A DNA stretch of 64,000 bases from Akkermansia massiliensis (GCF_023516715.1 NZ_JAMGSI010000002.1:1-64000); one strand, 5' to 3'. Shown: positions 31,001 through 37,575, counted from the stretch's first letter. Translations and numbers: made by a program. Notes: generated by a model not told the origin, from the letters alone.

Positions 31001-31181
31001 CCGCCGTATCTACGGCATCGCCTCCCCCTGCCCCCGTCCACGTAAAATCAGGACCGCCAAACGCGGGAGCCTGCCAGAAATCCGCCGATGTGGCGGCATG
31101 GGAGTAAGAGTAAAAACCGGAGAAGGAAACCAGGGATGCAAGAAGGGCGGAACGCAAAGAAGGGGGGAGATGAAGTCTCAT
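22005..31181 (-). CDS. Giant autotransporter with beta-strand repeat passenger
   Basis: A 3058-residue type V secretion protein. The signal peptide ends near residue 30 (YSHAA). The passenger (about 31-2700) is low in Cys and rich in Gly, Thr, Ser, Asn and Ala, with many autotransporter-associated beta-strand repeats, for example GGLTKVGSGTLTLSGQNTYT, GKLTKIGAGTLVL and SNLTHAGTGTLILDQANT. This predicts a long beta-helix. The last about 285 residues form the outer-membrane barrel and end in GYRYDF with the terminal aromatic residue needed for barrel assembly. There is no visible protease motif. The role is unknown; adhesion to mucus or cells is a common guess for this class. The gene stands alone, with its own promoter and a repeat upstream. 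Confidence 0.92.
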   Translation of the reverse strand: MRLHLPPSLRSALLASLVSFSGFYSYSHAATSADFWQAPAFGGPDFTWTGAGGGDAVDTAGNWEGDAAPSRQENKGPHLIFNDVDVTVTGTPPNTSDGGGISVTGNSNVSVSLGQWGGSVYVGAGSTLSTTFSNQIKSMEAEGHANIYVDGTLNLTTPGGNLNFDNGTGSGSHYWHIGLDGMINLSNTTTVTKNDRTWNVEVVVAGAMEALTVTNRELVDDALLTRYFMSTGADLGASLDSLLIWKQTGEDTYEALTRVDSADQLGAGNFVLVSNGSGMSVQYQGTGYNMETLVWNSTTGTWSNTGTGWYKSGDGGKTDTSFLNNDSVIFTAAEGVKTIALTGNIIAGTVTFQDGTNYTLNMGAGDSLQAEALSLGSQATLTLGDAAITGGTFTLGNNAGLLVSEGKTAAIASSITFGTGNTFTLGNNASLTLGDATHLMESFSSTVMGGTNSSLSVWLGNTDGSVTLSPGSTLKDITVYGNYAANTASQPAADTLNGATLHIGNGANFIIRPGAGTIRPSDRIVVEGGMYVLMNHNAADTVTIASDIVGGAGVTQDSSITFRRSENLNLNISGNVDYAGTMQLDQASGGYGPRVTFLNNTVNLGGLAVNYCIGGFTLTNSQATIGTLSMSSNWASSSIQVNSGSVVNATNVRLLKNGTLSINTGAELNVTGTNSDHGTGRSFIVDNGSTLTLNGGLLTGSAALNLGYSGTGTFLASSGTANLGGLDFWANGNGVFRGRFQLGSATAGTARVNFGGNIVNFASGSEITLGMGTLGATANWSVTYNNEFTPSYITLAASNGSYVDTLDAGDKTTGRTITFNTGLTGSGKLTKIGAGTLVLNGAAKVPVPAEGETAAVPGFTGTVELREGALTVKDSSVIGQGTLLINGGLTVAVTSADGYSLDAGSTLGTINLDGGTATLAAALTLNGGSLSFGALSTDTAALTVNSVAGTGATALQIGLSSVTANTEYALLHGTGMTDTSMFTLGGSAAELYKATFTVSDDTLYVSLSDKDGLLRWKSGNWNTDTSNTAWDLDGTPTAYADGQTVYFSDGADVNKTVTIVGNVAPGKINVSGTDFIFAGDGSITGDTTLNLLDGASLTINNANSYSGNTVLYNGSKLVVGNAGALGTSTVLLQGNSILELTTGTWNGLGTRLNANSTGTLKLSGNASGTTTAALTGVKYDVGAGTTLTLSAGTYGNTITGAGSLISAAGTTVLQGDVNITGSYTLMAGANAAASWTLDSGASLTAGSFIGRNEYNGTTTLTVKKDAFMNITGTLRISRDGKGVMNIEQGGMVLAQTLDLGQNWAGAAAKGATINLNGGSLLLGAGGMTASGNTNTIVLNMNSGTLGTTAAEGWSSAYNMNLAGNVTVDTRQYDAGTKSYNDQSSTNITLGGVLSGAGGLTKVGSGTLTLSGQNTYTGLTNVQAGTLAFTNANAMTLGSISMGAGAKMTTASALTLNSGATLTFDMTGVVANGPIINIQAGALALTDANCTLTINNYGELEASDYVLAQWAAAGSLTTDSFTWTPDITREGFEYSVVVENNQLVLKVVDVSGDNGFVWDGGTDRKWINTSIDGWTTKLTGVDTLNDQEIYFSAAEAGEVKVSGTVTPKSVVFNSGTYTLVSDPDNAGYIADSVAPTTLTVNGTANVTLNLANTYTGGTVLNGGTLTIGADDALGTAGDITFNGGTLAYADSAAGRDVTGYDVSSRVKVGDGGALNVSVIGAGDTVSWAGLTADVMGAGTTLTKTGDGTLALGYSGNTLAHLTVEEGTLAFTGGATIGVNPNNATIVRVSEGASLALSGGTVNLHAQLNGAGTITIGTADAAGQVNISNTGNTNFTGRLELLGNGENMSTNANWAAFGAGNTLGGGTIFIDGKGFHFSAGTTAANFEIGATHGTVQNGSSGATYTFSGNLSGSGAWGMSTNVRMTNILTGSLKDFTGTLSTDETSANNSRQVWNFGNGGASVTGAGNAIFGDGAILAGNTGSADAGLAAQYNVNYNNAELVLNALVQGNSNLTHAGTGTLILDQANTATGALGITNADAVVQLGTADKAGQWAGTVLNGAGTLKIVNGSLTSAMTRGEGATAGIVVDSAAAINLGGTNGDMLKGITLAAGGKLTNVSGDITVGAGATETLNLTLGADNVNQGAAGTAIIDQGDGKLVINDSATVNLDIDAIVNTLVAHKDAGVESWLTLTTGTLECANLGDIQFSKILSNYGIRVTGTDGGSLVLSGQVSGLYMVDGTASSDPDTVTNYGTLGMYAGVVIAQDKTLTVQLAGAPGDTDGDGAVINNLLGATGSTLKVENTNADGGNAVVILNNERLETGLPAPDDYAGADSIMGGSIVGENGVTFIKQNAGKLTVNGSFVTDTLRMEGGTLTLNGDGSSFNHVVLAGTAEGVVLDVNRNTVMGDLTDSGEGADLNIGSGATLTINDASSLSASTIQGSGTLALHDTLALSGTASLQGGVLLDLVKNGDSTGTLDLGSTTGNTVAGISGQGTLKSNGGALAVNTGNSGSGSVFSGTLEGRGQLNISGNAGQTLENVITAAGSNWAINNTGRLNIKMGGTVEDPRANTALTLSSLTLGDGSSTNLTFNTDYAGPIISVTGNISISQGAEITLSSTGKNELTLGADGSYTLMHADGTIDLGGSDRLAILLDPSSSAFKKFENDAYLVMENGNLVLVATASKDNKYARLADTVNSRAGAELLWNLPGDLAADSILKKVDDAVGALTSSNPSEAKRVMAAVAGSTVNALGTAQKDALRDQMGWIRNRTTLMGVNPAYVNEDLPYFHMWMEGTGSYAKLDTRGDESGYQLTTWGGTVGMDVDLSDHFTMGAAFTANYGDLTASAADSADGHLDSYYANLFGRYQSKRWAHTLILTGGWNDAKLNRTVNYGEGSYRTQGNTSGWGFGAMYELTYDVYLNEDKSSILQPLANASVVTTRMDGYTETGAGNAGLNVGKQEWTTGTVALGGRWMGLIGSNIFGREALAEFRVNAAQDMGDRRGETNVALLGNPGFTQRVRGAKVGMTALQIGAGLSVPVGTQGTVFINGNADFRDGANSVNGSVGYRYDF

Positions 31182-31205
31182 ATTGTATCAATGATATTAT
31201 GACCA

Positions 31206-31235
31206 GTAATACCCGGATTTATAATCCGTTGGCAA
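31206..31235 (-). promoter_or_regulatory. Putative autotransporter promoter with palindromic spacer
   Basis: On the minus strand TTGCCA (31230-31235) and TATTAC (31206-31211) are 18 bases apart, giving a leader of about 18 bases to the ATG at 31181. The spacer contains the palindrome CGGATTATAAATCCG (31214-31228), placed like an operator. Confidence 0.5.
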
Positions 31236-31390
31236 GCCTATTTTCGTTAATGACTCTTCTTAAGCAAATCATGAAGGGGAATAAAACAGGCTTCTTTAAA
31301 CTATCTCTCCATCCATTTCAAAAATTATTAATGCAATACTTTTAATACAAGCAAGATATGGAAGTTTAAAGAAGAAGAAGGATTATAAAT
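31213..31390. repeat. Inverted-repeat pair upstream of the autotransporter
   Basis: CCGGATTTATAATCCGTT (31213-31230) recurs in imperfect inverted form as GGATTATAAAT at 31380-31390, enclosing about 150 AT-rich bases. The same consensus is found upstream of the PEP-CTERM gene and near 57.1 kb. The interior also has a 12-base inverted repeat, CTTCTTTAAACT (31291-31302) with AGTTTAAAGAAG (31363-31374). No gene lies in 31182-31487. Confidence 0.55.
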
Positions 31391-31433
31391 TCCCAGATTG
31401 ACCGTTCACCCTCCTGATGAAGGCGGTACCTGC

Positions 31434-31468
31434 AAAAACAAAAAGGCCGTCCCCTCACGGGAACGGCC
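31434..31468 (-). terminator. Rho-independent terminator of the FKBP gene
   Basis: On the minus strand a GGCCGTTCCC/GGGGACGGCC stem with one bulge (31445-31468) is followed by TTTTTGTTTTTG, a typical T-tract. It lies about 20 bases after the stop codon. Confidence 0.85.
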
Positions 31469-31487
31469 CTGGCTTGGAAATCTTACC

Positions 31488-32321
31488 TTATTGCTGCTGG
31501 GCGCCGCTCTGCTTGAGCATCTCCTGGAGCTGTTCCGGGGAAATGCTCATGGGACCGCCCTGGGGAGCCGGGGCTTCCGAAATGCCGTCCAGTTCCAGAT
31601 CAAAGATGAGCGGGGAATTGGGCTCGATCGGAGCGCCGGGGGTGTTTTCACCGTAGGCCAGCTCGGAAGGGATGTACACGATCCACTTGGAGCCGACGGG
31701 CATGGTGGTCAGCGCCTCGGCAAAGCCGGGGATGACCTGGAGGGGAAGTTCCACGGATTTGCCCTTGGTGTCGTCAAACACGGTGCCGTCCAGCAGCGTG
31801 CCCTTGTACTTCACCTTGAACATGGGGTTCTTGAACTTCTTCTCGTCAAATTTTTCTTCGCCGCCCTTGTTCACCACCTTGTACTGGAGGCCGGATTTCG
31901 TGGTGGTCACGCCTGCCTTCTTGCCGTTTTCCTCCATGAACTTCTTGCTGGCTTCCAGATTGGACTTGGCCTTGGCGGAGATGCGTTCGTCAATCTGCTT
32001 CTGGAACGCGTCCAGGGCGGGTTTCAGCTGTTCCTGGTCCTTGGCGGGCTTGCGGACCATGCCGTCCTTGATGCCCTGAAGGAAGGATTCCTGGTCCAGG
32101 TCGTCAAAGGTAAGGGTGGGAATGGAGCCGAGCTGCTGTCCGCTCTGGAAACCCAGAAAATAGCCCAGGTCCTTTTTCATCTGTTCGGGAGACACAGTAA
32201 TTTCTTTCTCTTGTTTGGGTTGGTCGGCCGCCGGAGCTTCGGCAGCCTTTTCTTGCGCGCCCGCCACACCCGCCAGAAGGGCGGAAACGGCAAACAGGGC
32301 GATGGAAGGGTTCATCTTCAT
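31488..32321 (-). CDS. Exported FKBP-type peptidyl-prolyl isomerase
   Basis: This 277-residue protein has a signal peptide ending in GVAGA (about residues 1-22). A helical dimerisation domain of the FkpA/Mip type follows (about 40-135, with ISAKAKSNLEASKKFMEENG), then the FKBP domain (about 140-250, with VKYKGTLLDGTVFDDT, VIPGFAEALTTMPVGSKWIVYIPSELAYG and PLIFDLELDGI). It should catalyse prolyl isomerisation and help fold periplasmic or outer-membrane proteins. The tail of 30 residues is Gln/Pro/Ser-rich. ATGs at 32321 and 32315 are both possible. The gene has its own terminator, and the 140-base gap to purN contains a small palindrome, AACGGATTCCGTT. Confidence 0.93.
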   Translation of the reverse strand: MKMNPSIALFAVSALLAGVAGAQEKAAEAPAADQPKQEKEITVSPEQMKKDLGYFLGFQSGQQLGSIPTLTFDDLDQESFLQGIKDGMVRKPAKDQEQLKPALDAFQKQIDERISAKAKSNLEASKKFMEENGKKAGVTTTKSGLQYKVVNKGGEEKFDEKKFKNPMFKVKYKGTLLDGTVFDDTKGKSVELPLQVIPGFAEALTTMPVGSKWIVYIPSELAYGENTPGAPIEPNSPLIFDLELDGISEAPAPQGGPMSISPEQLQEMLKQSGAQQQ

Positions 32322-32461
32322 GGTTGTTTTTTATCCTTTGTTTGAAAAGAGGACTCCTTTTTAACGGATTCCGTTCACAGAACAAGACAAGAGAATCAGT
32401 CATCCTGTCATCCGTTCCTCCAGGAGCGGCGGAACGTCCTCCGGTCAAAAGACGCAGCGGG

Positions 32462-33049
32462 TTATGCGAGCGTTTCCAGAACGCGGGCGATCATGGCGGG
32501 ATAAAGGGCATGCTCCTGCACCTGAATGCGGGCGTGCAGGCTTTCCGGCGTATCCCCCGGCAGCACGGGCACGCGCGCCTGCCCCAGGATGGGGCCCGTG
32601 TCCATGCCGTCATCCACGTAGTGAACGGTGCAGCCGCTTTCCGCCGCACCGGCCTTCACGGCCTGCTCCCAGGCATGAAGGCCGGGGAAGGAAGGAAGGA
32701 GGGAAGGATGAATGTTCAGAATGCGGGAAGGGAATTCCTTCAGCAACGGATGCTTCACCAGGCGCATGAATCCGGCCAGGCAAACGCAGTCCACGCCGTA
32801 TTCCTTCAGGCGCGCGGCGACGGCGGCCTGGGACGCCTCCGGGAATTTGGTTTTAAATCCCCCGCAGTCGATCACCTCCGCCGGGATGCCCCAGGAACGG
32901 GCGCGTTCCAGAATGTAGGCGTCCGGATTGTCAGACATCACCACGGCAATTTCCGCCCGGAGGGAGCCGGACCGGATGGCGTCATAAATGGACTGGCAGT
33001 TGGAACCGGAACCGGAACCGAGTATTCCTAATTTGGGCAACTTGGACAT
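32462..33049 (-). CDS. purN: Phosphoribosylglycinamide formyltransferase PurN
   Basis: This enzyme formylates GAR with 10-formyl-THF in purine synthesis. The protein is 195 residues from the ATG at 33049, giving the standard start KLGILGSGSGSN. The catalytic region includes CLAGFMRLV, NIHPSLLPSFPGLHAWEQAV and the active-site pattern GCTVHYVDDGMDTGPILGQ. Length is normal. A longer ATG start at 33085 is rejected because it would overlap the promoter. A TTGCCA-17-TTTCAT promoter ends seven bases from the ATG, predicting a leaderless mRNA. It diverges from the M29 aminopeptidase gene with 81 bases between the start codons. Confidence 0.95.
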   Translation of the reverse strand: MSKLPKLGILGSGSGSNCQSIYDAIRSGSLRAEIAVVMSDNPDAYILERARSWGIPAEVIDCGGFKTKFPEASQAAVAARLKEYGVDCVCLAGFMRLVKHPLLKEFPSRILNIHPSLLPSFPGLHAWEQAVKAGAAESGCTVHYVDDGMDTGPILGQARVPVLPGDTPESLHARIQVQEHALYPAMIARVLETLA

Positions 33050-33056
33050 CCGGGGG

Positions 33057-33085
33057 ATGAAACCACAGTTTTTTGCCCGTGGCAA
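33057..33085 (-). promoter_or_regulatory. Promoter of purN
   Basis: On the minus strand TTGCCA (33080-33085) and TTTCAT (33057-33062) are separated by 17 bases. The -10 box is seven bases from the purN ATG, so the transcript probably has almost no leader. Confidence 0.55.
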
Positions 33086-33094
33086 GTCTCCGGC

Positions 33095-33124
33095 TTGACA
33101 AAAAGGCCCCGGTATTCGCCTAAT
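33095..33124 (+). promoter_or_regulatory. Promoter of the M29 aminopeptidase operon
   Basis: A perfect TTGACA (33095-33100) is followed 18 bases later by CCTAAT (33119-33124), six bases from the ATG at 33131. The TTG of this box can be misread as an upstream start codon for the gene. Confidence 0.55.
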
Positions 33125-33130
33125 AAAGGC

Positions 33131-34240
33131 ATGAGAGACACCCGTTTTCAGGCCCTGGCGGCCCAGCTTGCAGGGTATTCCACCACCCTGCGTCCCGGAG
33201 ACCGGGTTTTGCTGGAATTAACGGATATTCCGGAGGAAATGGGAATAGCCCTTATCCGGGAGGTGCGCGCCGCAGGCGCAATGCCCTTCCTTCGCCTGAA
33301 CCAGTCCCGGCTGAACCGGGAAATGCTCTCCGGAGCCACGGAGGAGCAATACGGCATCATCGGCCGCCACCGCCTGGCGGAAATGGAGGAGATGGACGCC
33401 TATATAGAAATACGCGGCGGCGGGAACGCCTTTGAGCTGTCCGCCGTTCCCCAGAAGAATATGGCCGTTGCCATGAAGGCCCTGAACCCCGTCTCCCAGA
33501 GGCGCATCCGCCACACGCGCTGGTGCGGGCTGCGCTGGCCGTCAGAGGGAATGGCCCAGCAGGCCGCCATGAGCACGGAAGAGTTTGAGGATTTCTATTT
33601 CCGCACCTGCCTGATGGATTACGGCGCCCTGCGCCCCGCCATGCAGAAGCTGGCCGCCATGATGGAGGCGGCGGAACACGTGCGCATCACCGGACCGGGA
33701 ACGGACATTTCCTTTTCCATCAAGGGGCTGCCCGCCATCCCGTGCGCGGGGGAATGCAACCTGCCGGACGGGGAGGTGTTCACCGCACCCGTCATTGACA
33801 GCGCCAACGGCCGCATTTCCTTCAACACCCCGAGCCTGTTCCAGGGTATTCCCTTTGACAACATCAGCCTGACGCTGGAAAACGGCCTGGTGGTGCATGC
33901 GGAGGCGGGGGACAAGACCGCGGAGCTCAACTCCATTCTGGATACGGACCCCGGCGCGCGGCGGCTGGGGGAATTCGCCTTTGGCGTCAATCCGGCCATC
34001 ACCCGCCCCATGCGCAACATCCTGTTTGACGAGAAAATCTCCGGCTCCTTCCACCTGACGCCGGGACAGGCCTACCACGTGGCGGACAACGGCAACCAGT
34101 CCCGCATCCACTGGGACATGGTATGCATCCAGACGGCAGCAGCCGGCGGAGGCGATATTTACCTGGACGGCGTCCTGGTGCGCCGCAACGGCTTGTTCAC
34201 CATGCCGGAACTGGCTATTCTCAATCCCGCCCAATCATGA
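33131..34240 (+). CDS. M29-family metallo-aminopeptidase (AmpS/aminopeptidase T-like)
   Basis: The 369-residue protein matches peptidase family M29, cytoplasmic metal-dependent aminopeptidases with broad specificity. Candidate metal ligands are in CAGECNLPDGEVF (about residues 214-226), RRLGEFAFGVNP (about 277-288), GSFHLTPGQAY (about 306-316) and SRIHWDMV (about 324-331). The ATG at 33131 is chosen because a TTG 36 bases upstream is the -35 box of the promoter. Its stop overlaps the ATG of the metallophosphoesterase gene by four bases, so translation is likely coupled. The operon continues to tatD. Confidence 0.88.
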   Translation: MRDTRFQALAAQLAGYSTTLRPGDRVLLELTDIPEEMGIALIREVRAAGAMPFLRLNQSRLNREMLSGATEEQYGIIGRHRLAEMEEMDAYIEIRGGGNAFELSAVPQKNMAVAMKALNPVSQRRIRHTRWCGLRWPSEGMAQQAAMSTEEFEDFYFRTCLMDYGALRPAMQKLAAMMEAAEHVRITGPGTDISFSIKGLPAIPCAGECNLPDGEVFTAPVIDSANGRISFNTPSLFQGIPFDNISLTLENGLVVHAEAGDKTAELNSILDTDPGARRLGEFAFGVNPAITRPMRNILFDEKISGSFHLTPGQAYHVADNGNQSRIHWDMVCIQTAAAGGGDIYLDGVLVRRNGLFTMPELAILNPAQS

Positions 34241-35091
34241 CTACGGACTCCACCCCCTCCAAAAAACGCTCCCTGCTCCGCAAACTCCTGTACGCAGCCG
34301 CGGCAGTCATTCTGCTGGGTTCCCTGCTGGCCTCCTACATGAACTGGGAGGCCAACCATCTGGAATTCAGTGAAAACACCGCTCCAGCGGGCTGCGTTCC
34401 GGGACTTTCCGGACTGCGCATCCTGGTGCTGTCAGACGTCCACACCAATCTTCCCCTGCTGGAAAAAGCGGCGGCCATGGCGGAACAGGCCAGGCCGGAC
34501 ATGATCGTGTTCCTGGGAGACCTGTACACGGATTTTCTGCGGGCCACCCACGCAGGAGACTACATCACGCAGATGAAACGGCTCTCTTCCATCGCCCCGG
34601 CCTACGCGTGCCTGGGCAACCATGACATGGCCCTGGTGGACAACGTGGAGCGCATCCTGAAGGAAGGCGGTTTCACCCTGCTGAGGAATTCCGCAGCCTT
34701 CGTCACCATCCCCAGGCTGGGGAACGCGGAGTTCAAGCTGGTGGGACTGGGAGACCTGCGCGAGGGGGACTTCTTTCCGGACCGGTGCATGAGTCCGCGG
34801 GAATTGGGGGAAGAATCCGTGATGCCCACCATCGTCCTGAGCCACAACCCCAAGGGGAGGGAATTGCTGGGCGGCTATCACTGGAACCTGATGCTCTCCG
34901 GCCATACGCACGGCGGCCAGATCAAACTGCCCTTCTTTTCCACCCCCCTGCTGACGTCAGAGGGGGAAACGATGTACTCCGGCTTCCATCCTTATGAAGA
35001 CAAGCAGGTCTTCGTCACCCGCGGCATAGGCTACATAGGGCCGGGACGCTTCAACTGCCCGCCGGAAATCAACCTCATCACCATTCCGTAG
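34237..35091 (+). CDS. Membrane-anchored calcineurin-like metallophosphoesterase
   Basis: The 284-residue protein has an N-terminal membrane helix (about residues 14-32) followed by a metallophosphoesterase domain. The metal-binding motifs run in family order: LVLSDVHTN, FLGDLYTDF, CLGNHDM, LSHNPKG and LSGHTHGGQIKLP. It resembles YaeI/YkuE-type phosphodiesterases that act on lipid A precursors or related lipids, but the substrate cannot be read from sequence. The start codon overlaps the stop of the M29 gene (ATGA). Confidence 0.88.
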   Translation: MTTDSTPSKKRSLLRKLLYAAAAVILLGSLLASYMNWEANHLEFSENTAPAGCVPGLSGLRILVLSDVHTNLPLLEKAAAMAEQARPDMIVFLGDLYTDFLRATHAGDYITQMKRLSSIAPAYACLGNHDMALVDNVERILKEGGFTLLRNSAAFVTIPRLGNAEFKLVGLGDLREGDFFPDRCMSPRELGEESVMPTIVLSHNPKGRELLGGYHWNLMLSGHTHGGQIKLPFFSTPLLTSEGETMYSGFHPYEDKQVFVTRGIGYIGPGRFNCPPEINLITIP

Positions 35092-35109
35092 CCCCTTTTC
35101 CCGACCGCC

Positions 35110-36837
35110 ATGGTTCTCTCTCTGCTGGCTTCCGGAGGCCCCAACGCCGCGCCTCCCTTCTTCACCCTGCTCACCGTCGTCTTCATGGGCATCATTGCGA
35201 TTGCCCTCATTCTGGCCCATTTCCGGCAGTCCCTGCTGGCGGGCTACTTCATCTGCGGGGTGATTCTGGCCAACTGCGGCATCCTGGACCACATCCCCAA
35301 TTCCGACGTCAGCATCCAGGCCCTTTCCGAGGTGGGCATCATCCTGCTCATGTTCACGCTGGGCCTGGAATTTTCCATTGACGAGCTCAAGCACCTGCGG
35401 AAAACGGCCCTGGTCGGCGGCGGCATTCAGATGTTCATCTGCACCGCCGCCTTCGGCCTGGGGCTCCATTACGCCACGGGCATGGATATGAGCCATTCCC
35501 TGACAGTCGGGGCCATCATGGGCCTTTCCTCCACGGCGGTGGCGCTGAAATCCTTCCAGGAATTCGGCCTGAGCGGCACCTCCGGGGCAAAAATGGCGGT
35601 AGGCATCGCCCTGTTCCAGGACATTGCCGCCATCATGCTGGTAGCGATCATGCCGCAGATCTTCGCCGCCACGCCCGACTCCTGGGAAACCGCTCTCAAC
35701 ATCGGCATGGCCGTCCTGCGGGGGCTCGTCTTCCTGGGGGCCGCATGGCTGATCGGCCACTACCTGCTCCCGCGCATCATGCTGGCCGTGGCCCGGACCA
35801 AGAGCCGGGAGCTCTTCACCCTGATGGTCTTCGCCATCTGTTCCGGCATCGCCATGCTCGCCAGCCTGCTGGGCCTGAGCATTGCGCTGGGGGCCTTCAC
35901 CGCCGGGCTTTTCGTCAGCAGCTCCTACTACAGCCACCGCGTCCTCAGTGAAGTGCTCCCCTTCAAGGACCTTTTCCTGACCATCTTCTTCGTTTCCGCC
36001 GGGCTGCTGATTGACATTGACGACCTGTGGGAGCACATCGGCCATGTGGCGACCTTCGCCGCCTTTGTCCTCGCGATCAAATTCGTGGCCTGCATCGTGG
36101 CCGCAAGCTTCCTGAAAATCCCCGGTCGCATGGGCATCATGGCCTCCACCGCGCTGACCAACGTGGGGGAATTCTCCCTGGTGCTCATTCCCTTCATGCA
36201 GGAAATCACCCCCATTCCGGCGCTGGTGACCACCAATGTGTACGCCATTGCAGCCGTCTCCATGGGCATGACGCCCCTGCTGATGAAGGCGGCGCGGAAG
36301 CTCACCCCCCTGCTGGTGCGCATTCCGGGCCTGAAGACAAAAAGGGAACGCCTCAGCGTGGAAACCATGATCACGCGCGTGGAGGGAATCAAGAACCACG
36401 CCATCATCTGCGGCTACGGTCCCGTAGGCAGGAGGCTGCATGAAAGCCTGTCCCAGTACGGCATCCCCTGCATCATCATCGACCTGAACGCGGACACCGT
36501 CAAGACCCTGCTCAATGACGGCCATCTGGCCTTCCTGGGGGACATCCAGCACCAGATCACCATGGACCTGGCGGGAATCCGCACCGCACGGCTGATCGCC
36601 TTCACGTTCCCGGACCCCGCCCCGGCCCTGTCCACCTACATGCAGATCAAGGGCGCCAACGCGAACATCACGGTGATAGCCCGCGCCAAATTCCGTTCGG
36701 AAGTGGCTTCCCTGCATCATGCGGGCATCGCCAACGTCATCCATGATGAAATGGAAACGGGCGCCGCCGCGGTGCGCCTGGCAAAGCTGAGCTTTGATAT
36801 TATTGAACCCGCAGACGCGCCCACGCTGTCCCATTAA
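35110..36837 (+). CDS. CPA2-family cation/proton antiporter with RCK domain (KefB-like)
   Basis: The 575-residue protein has about 12 membrane helices of the Na+/H+ exchanger fold (about residues 14-390), with IILLMFTLGLEFSIDEL and IALFQDIAAIMLV typical of KefB-like proteins. It ends in a TrkA-N nucleotide-binding domain (about 425-545; HAIICGYGPVGRRLHESL with the GxGxxG-type loop). It should exchange K+ or Na+ for protons across the inner membrane. No KefF/KefG ancillary gene is adjacent. It lies between a metallophosphoesterase and tatD, three bases upstream of the latter. Confidence 0.9.
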   Translation: MVLSLLASGGPNAAPPFFTLLTVVFMGIIAIALILAHFRQSLLAGYFICGVILANCGILDHIPNSDVSIQALSEVGIILLMFTLGLEFSIDELKHLRKTALVGGGIQMFICTAAFGLGLHYATGMDMSHSLTVGAIMGLSSTAVALKSFQEFGLSGTSGAKMAVGIALFQDIAAIMLVAIMPQIFAATPDSWETALNIGMAVLRGLVFLGAAWLIGHYLLPRIMLAVARTKSRELFTLMVFAICSGIAMLASLLGLSIALGAFTAGLFVSSSYYSHRVLSEVLPFKDLFLTIFFVSAGLLIDIDDLWEHIGHVATFAAFVLAIKFVACIVAASFLKIPGRMGIMASTALTNVGEFSLVLIPFMQEITPIPALVTTNVYAIAAVSMGMTPLLMKAARKLTPLLVRIPGLKTKRERLSVETMITRVEGIKNHAIICGYGPVGRRLHESLSQYGIPCIIIDLNADTVKTLLNDGHLAFLGDIQHQITMDLAGIRTARLIAFTFPDPAPALSTYMQIKGANANITVIARAKFRSEVASLHHAGIANVIHDEMETGAAAVRLAKLSFDIIEPADAPTLSH

Positions 36838-36840
36838 ACA

Positions 36841-37515
36841 ATGACGAATCTTCCGGACGCCCACACCCACCCCGCTCCTGCCGCACCCGGCACGGCGCCG
36901 CGCTTCATCTGCGGCACCTCCCCGGCGGACTGGGAGCAGGTGGCCCTTCTGGCGGAACGGGATAAAAACGTCACGCCTTTCTTCGGCATTCATCCCTGGC
37001 GCCTGAACCCGGCTGCATGGAAGGAGGAAATGCGCCTGCTGGAATCCTTCCTGAAAAAATTCCCCCGTGCGGGCATTGGGGAAACGGGGCTGGACAAGTG
37101 CCGCCGCGGCATTCCGGGGCTGCCCCTACAGCGGGAAGCGCTGAAACAGCACCTGGAGCTGGCCGCGCGCCTGAACCGCCCCGCCGCCCTGCACTGCTGC
37201 CGCGCGTGGGGCACGCTGGCAGGAATGCTGAAGGAATATCCCCGGCTGAAAGCCGTGCTGCACGGCTGGACGGGTGCCCTGAACCCCGGCGCGCAGCTCC
37301 CTTCCGGCAACTGGCTTCTCTCCGTGGGGCCTCGTGAAATGGATCGCCCGGGCCTCCTTTCCTCCATCCCGCTCCATCGGCTGGCGCTGGAATCGGACGA
37401 ACACCCGGAGGCCTTGCCGGAGCTTTACCGGAACGCCGCGCAAGCCCTCTCCATGAAAGAGGAAGAACTGGCCGCCCTGGTTGCGGACAATATGGAGAGA
37501 ATCTCCGCCCGCTAG
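36841..37515 (+). CDS. TatD-family metal-dependent nuclease
   Basis: The 224-residue protein has the TatD metal ligands in order: HTH in DAHTHPA (about residue 8), Glu in GIGETGLDK (about 81), His in ALHCC (about 119), His in VLHGWTG (about 140) and Asp in ALESDEHPE (about 182). TatD proteins are 3'-5' DNA exonucleases linked to DNA repair. It is shorter than the usual 255-265 residues, mainly through short loops, yet all ligands are present. It starts three bases after the antiporter gene and ends the operon. Confidence 0.87.
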   Translation: MTNLPDAHTHPAPAAPGTAPRFICGTSPADWEQVALLAERDKNVTPFFGIHPWRLNPAAWKEEMRLLESFLKKFPRAGIGETGLDKCRRGIPGLPLQREALKQHLELAARLNRPAALHCCRAWGTLAGMLKEYPRLKAVLHGWTGALNPGAQLPSGNWLLSVGPREMDRPGLLSSIPLHRLALESDEHPEALPELYRNAAQALSMKEEELAALVADNMERISAR

Positions 37516-37575
37516 CCGCCGGAAGGCGCAACGCCCTGCCGGAACGCGGGTGGCAGGAAACAGCGGCTTTTTTCC

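Noticed and set aside
21930-31202. Many plus-strand frames over the autotransporter
   Set aside because: Shadows of the Gly/Thr/Ala-rich repeats; none has a start signal or family motif.
34957-36993. Minus-strand frame of 678 codons
   Set aside because: Antisense to the cation/proton antiporter gene, which has strong membrane and RCK motifs.
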